Below are positions 4,269 through 7,220 of a stretch of 7,220 bases of DNA, piece after piece. The position numbers and the translations under genes were made by a program. Numbering within the stretch: the stretch's first letter is position 1; each line of letters begins with the position of its first letter. Below the pieces are notes generated by a model. That model had not been told where the DNA came from and did not search any database. It saw only the letters and a list, made by a program, of their open reading frames with translations. The stretch is from Armatimonadota bacterium. GTDB taxonomy: Bacteria > Armatimonadota > Hebobacteria > CAIYQO01. The stretch is from NCBI GenBank assembly GCA_022708765.1, contig JAKIYB010000123.1, forward strand, positions 1 to 7,220. Reading direction: 5' to 3'.

Positions 4269-7220
4269 TCTCCATCACATGTGACAGGATGCCTGCCCCA
4301 CACAGGCGGCGCGATGCCAATAACATGCGCTGCCACTACTGTGCGCCTTTTCACCACTGGCGATATACCGATGCGCCGGCGGGATTTCCCCTTGAGTGGT
4401 TCGAAAAGCGGGTTGGCGCGCACCATAGTGATGATGGGGGCGTCAGTGGGATTATGCAGTTCCACCGACCAGGCGATGTCACTGGTCTGGGTGAGTTGGA
4501 TAACCAGACGTGGATGATCGGCGGTGAATGGCTGGCCGATGAACAGGTCTTTGCCGCCATTGAGCACCACCGTCGCCCACGCGCGGCCCTCGAATGTCCC
4601 CAGTGGCCGGGCCTTTTTTAGCGTGCGGTCATAGAGGAAGCTGGACCAGTTGTCGTTCAGCCCGCTCACCGCGATGGGCAGGCTGGAGATGAGCTTGCCG
4701 GTAATCGTGCCGGTAAAGCCGGCCTCGCTGCCGTCAATATTCAATATGTAGCGCTGACCACTAACCTTGCCGGCTGTTGCCTTCACTATGTAGTCGGCAG
4801 GCTTACCGTCCAGCCCGAAGTCGCGCGCGAAACGCGCCACCACCCCAGAGCTTCCATCGGGTATTTTCGCCCCGGTTCCGCGCGGAAGGCCGACCAGCAG
4901 CAGTTCCACCCGTTTCGTCTCCCCCTGTTTTTGTAACGCGGCAGCGGGTGGCAGGGTGATCCGCAGATTCCCGCGCGTCGGAGGGGTTAATGATACCTGC
5001 AGCCCTTCAGTCAGGGAGTAGACAGCGGCGCCACCTAACGTGGAGTCGAGAAACGCGCCATATGCGCCCGCCCCGAAGGGCGCCGTCAGTCGACGGGCCG
5101 GTGAGCGTCGCGGTTCCTCCCACTCACCGCATTCCAGTGTGCCGTCGCTGCCACGCACCACCCATTTCTGGTCATCGCCGCTCGTCAGCAACGCGATATC
5201 AAACCCCTCATTCGGCATATCTGCTTTCAGCGTGATATCGTAGCACCAGAGGAAGACCGCCAGTGGGCTGTCCGCATCTATCTGGAAGAAGTAGTTGCGT
5301 TTCGTTACCGTATAGTCGGACGCCGGTTGCGTACGCCACAGTGTGCGCCAGACCAGACCCACCGGGATATCATCGGTGAAGGCATGCGCGCGCTCCCCTT
5401 CACCGATATGCACGTCGCCGGTGTGCAGCAAGCGGCGCGACTCGCTCACCGTGGGCGTCATCACCGGGCGTACAGGTTGGCGGGGGCGCAGGAGCTCCCG
5501 CACTTGCGGCTCGCTGACGGCAGCGCCGTCAAAAGCGGGCGCGCCCAGCAGCGCATCGCCTTTAAACACGCCGGCAGGTGATATGCTCCCTGCGTCAATG
5601 CGCTTGTTCGGCGTAGCGAGGGCTAACCCGCCACCCATTTGAATATTGATGCCCGCCGAGTTTGTCACCTTGCCAAACGAGAGCTGATTATTGCGATCCC
5701 CGCACTGAAATTCCTGCAGGAACTGGTGGCGGTCCCACTGCTCGCCGCCGATCGCCCGGCGACCCTGCATATCGGTCACGATGAGCGCCAGGTTATGCTG
5801 CTGGTTATGTGTGAGGTCAAGCGTGAATTCGAACCGCGCCTTGCCGTCCGGCAGAAAACGGCGGAAGAGCCGGCGCCCGTCATATACCGCCACCTCTTTC
5901 AATCCCGCCGGCGACGACACCACCCCGCGCAGCCGCCATCGCAGGTTCTGCCAGTTGAACCAGCCGTCGTTCGTCCAGGCATAATCGCGCGGGCCGATAT
6001 ACCCCCAGCTTTCGATAGCCGGCCCTTCGGTGATGTAGATTTTACTCGGGTTATCCGGATAGTAGTGATGCAGCGCGAAGTAGTCGCGAATCTTCGTCGG
6101 CCCATTAACCACGCCGCTTTCCAGCTTACCACCGTCAGCGGGGAGCCGTAATACCGTGCGCCAAGTCGAGGCGTCAAGCTGAGCAGGATCATCCAGCAGA
6201 TCAATCGCCATTGGCAGTGGGCCTTGACCGGAGTCCACCAGCGCGAGAAAATCCTGCGTCGCATCTTCGATTATCTTCCCCTGCCGGCTGGTGATGACGC
6301 CCACGGCATCCCAGTTACTGAAAAAGTCGGCAAACGGCGCGGCGTCCTGACCGAACAGGTAATTGCCGCGGGTGAACTTGAAGCCGCACTGCGTGTAGGC
6401 GTATTCCAGCGTCGTCATCGCCAACTGGCCCTTGGTGTAGGGATCCTCCTGCCGGGGATCGTAAGAGACGAACACCGTGCGATCGCGGGACAGCACCTTG
6501 CTATCCGGATACGGAAAGGATGGCCCGAAGTAGAAATAGTGGTTGCCAATCTCATCATCAATCACAAAGCCGGGAATGGCGCTGAATTCCGGTGACGATA
6601 CTCGCGCGCAATCCGCCTTCAGCCGCTCGAATTCCTCCCGGCTGAGCCGGTTAAACTCCTCCAGGAAGACGATGTATGCCAATCCATTTGCTTTCGCCTT
6701 CGCCACCCATTCGTCAACTGTCGCCTTGCCGCTGGAGTAACGGGTACGCGCGCCGATGACACCGGGATATGCTGGCTCAACCGCTGGGAAATCCCATTTT
6801 TTCTCCCATGGAAAAGCTTTGGCGAAAATGGTCTTTCGCGGATTCGCCAGCAGCGATGGATCAGGTGTTGCGCCGCGAAAAGTCGCTGCTGATGGCTCCG
6901 ACAACCAGCGAAGCGCATTGGTCAACAGCCGATATCCCCCGGAAGGGATATCCCGCAGCCCCTGATCGAGCACGATGCCTCCCAGCGTGATCGTCGCCGG
7001 GGGGCCGAACAGGTATTCCGGCGTGATTCCCAGATACAACAAACGTCCCTTGCCTACCTGTCGCGCGGCGAGCAACGGTACGTCGCGGTCATACGTGCCC
7101 TGCTCCCCAGCCGCTGTATTCACCCGCGTTTGTGATGTCGGACCACCATGCATGAGCACGGTCCAATTGTTATCGGCGCGGAATGATGTGGCGTGGTTTT
7201 GCCCCCCCACGCGCGAAGTG
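4145..7220 (-). CDS. 3' part of a large multidomain protein: GATase/ThuA-like end, degenerate PHP-like domain, beta-rich C-terminus; probable frameshift near its end
   Basis: The frame is open to the right edge, so the start is outside the window; the GTG at 7210 has no support as a true start. Numbering from 7210: residues 1-105 resemble the end of a class I glutamine amidotransferase/ThuA-like domain (GKGRLLYLGIT at 53-63, LLTNALRWL at 95-103). Residues 148-250 resemble a PHP (polymerase/histidinol phosphatase) domain: IGARTRYSSG, TVDEWVAKAKANGLAYIVFLEE, and AIPGFVIDDEIGNHYFYFG. The usual HxH, DH and IPGxE metal-ligand positions read RTR, EE and IPGFV, so metal-dependent catalysis may be lost; H224 remains. 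The remainder (about 430-940) is beta-rich, ending in LHNPTDAP (918-925). Beyond about residue 943 the frame gives a basic, family-unlike tail that runs antisense through the neighbour. A one-base change at 4381-4391 would instead end the protein at 4351 with PAGASV-like residues. A role in glycan or polysaccharide processing is a guess from context. Confidence 0.78.
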   Translation of the reverse strand, partial: TSRVGGQNHATSFRADNNWTVLMHGGPTSQTRVNTAAGEQGTYDRDVPLLAARQVGKGRLLYLGITPEYLFGPPATITLGGIVLDQGLRDIPSGGYRLLTNALRWLSEPSAATFRGATPDPSLLANPRKTIFAKAFPWEKKWDFPAVEPAYPGVIGARTRYSSGKATVDEWVAKAKANGLAYIVFLEEFNRLSREEFERLKADCARVSSPEFSAIPGFVIDDEIGNHYFYFGPSFPYPDSKVLSRDRTVFVSYDPRQEDPYTKGQLAMTTLEYAYTQCGFKFTRGNYLFGQDAAPFADFFSNWDAVGVITSRQGKIIEDATQDFLALVDSGQGPLPMAIDLLDDPAQLDASTWRTVLRLPADGGKLESGVVNGPTKIRDYFALHHYYPDNPSKIYITEGPAIESWGYIGPRDYAWTNDGWFNWQNLRWRLRGVVSSPAGLKEVAVYDGRRLFRRFLPDGKARFEFTLDLTHNQQHNLALIVTDMQGRRAIGGEQWDRHQFLQEFQCGDRNNQLSFGKVTNSAGINIQMGGGLALATPNKRIDAGSISPAGVFKGDALLGAPAFDGAAVSEPQVRELLRPRQPVRPVMTPTVSESRRLLHTGDVHIGEGERAHAFTDDIPVGLVWRTLWRTQPASDYTVTKRNYFFQIDADSPLAVFLWCYDITLKADMPNEGFDIALLTSGDDQKWVVRGSDGTLECGEWEEPRRSPARRLTAPFGAGAYGAFLDSTLGGAAVYSLTEGLQVSLTPPTRGNLRITLPPAAALQKQGETKRVELLLVGLPRGTGAKIPDGSSGVVARFARDFGLDGKPADYIVKATAGKVSGQRYILNIDGSEAGFTGTITGKLISSLPIAVSGLNDNWSSFLYDRTLKKARPLGTFEGRAWATVVLNGGKDLFIGQPFTADHPRLVIQLTQTSDIAWSVELHNPTDAPIITMVRANPLFEPLKGKSRRRIGISPVVKRRTVVAAHVIGIAPPVWGRHPVTCDGDYRSLVLPSSARTASRRSVFGVPSNVQVGHNQPPSSCSFQA
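4275..4307. repeat. Palindrome and small hairpin between the two convergent genes
   Basis: TCACATGTGA (4275-4284) is a perfect ten-base palindrome. Next to it GCCTG (4291-4295) and CAGGC (4303-4307) can form a five-base stem. Neither is followed by a T-run, so evidence for a bidirectional terminator is weak. The block ACATGTGACAGG resembles the arm of the REPIN-like element at 2842-2853 (ACATGGTGACAGG), with one base fewer. Confidence 0.3.
4351..4391 (-). other. Probable native C-terminus of the large protein in the shifted frame
   Basis: In the neighbouring minus-strand frame the same DNA reads NPAGASVYRQW followed by TGA at 4353-4351. PAG-S/A-S-V is a typical closing strand after an LHNPTDAP beta-sandwich. 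Removing one base from the GGGG, AAA or CCC runs (plus-strand 4388-4391, 4385-4387, 4381-4383) joins the two frames in phase. The gene would then stop 82 bases short of its convergent neighbour. This may be a real frameshift or an assembly or base-calling error. Confidence 0.6.

Noticed and set aside
5639..6151. 170-codon plus-strand open frame inside the large minus-strand gene
   Set aside because: It is antisense to sequence that reads as a coherent protein, has no recognisable domain, and has no ribosome-binding site; a shadow frame in GC-rich DNA.

Overview
The window looks like chromosomal DNA from an uncultured, moderately GC-rich bacterium. The gene families (a Gfo/Idh/MocA oxidoreductase beside a sugar-isomerase TIM barrel, a WbsX/GH99-like protein, and a very large PHP-like/beta-sandwich protein) are common in the carbohydrate-degrading PVC group (Verrucomicrobia, Lentisphaerae, Planctomycetes) and in Armatimonadetes-like lineages. 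That placement is inferred from gene content only. No rRNA, tRNA, CRISPR array or intact transposase was seen.

Layout. (1) Positions 32-2723, minus strand: a compact four-gene operon read right to left. It encodes an XRE/cupin transcriptional regulator, a sugar phosphate isomerase/epimerase-like TIM barrel, a Gfo/Idh/MocA NAD(P)-dependent oxidoreductase and a small stand-alone cupin. The last two junctions overlap by 8 and 4 bases, with Shine-Dalgarno sequences inside the upstream coding sequence, so translation is probably coupled. (2) Positions 2724-3227: a 504-base divergent intergenic region. It holds a REPIN-like pair of inverted 22-base arms, a perfect 16+3+16 palindrome and an extended -10 promoter for the rightward gene. 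(3) Positions 3228-4268, plus strand: a WbsX/GH99-like protein. (4) Positions 4145-7220, minus strand: the 3' portion of a very large multidomain protein whose start lies beyond the right edge. It converges on the WbsX-like gene and overlaps its end.

How they may work together (inference): the regulator senses a small ligand through its cupin domain and controls the isomerase-oxidoreductase-cupin set, which would interconvert or oxidise a sugar or cyclitol. The flanking WbsX-like and giant PHP-like proteins fit a polysaccharide or glycan context, but the sequence identifies no substrate.

Most notable observations: a probable one-base frameshift in the homopolymer-rich stretch at 4381-4391. 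It replaces a family-like C-terminus ending at 4351 with about 79 aberrant residues running antisense through the neighbouring gene. Other points are the perfect 35-base palindrome at 3061-3095, the REPIN-like structure at 2839-2927, loss of canonical metal ligands in the PHP-like domain and a substituted metal site in the TIM barrel. I did not find a clearly new biological system; the operon is a plausible but ordinary-looking catabolic cassette.
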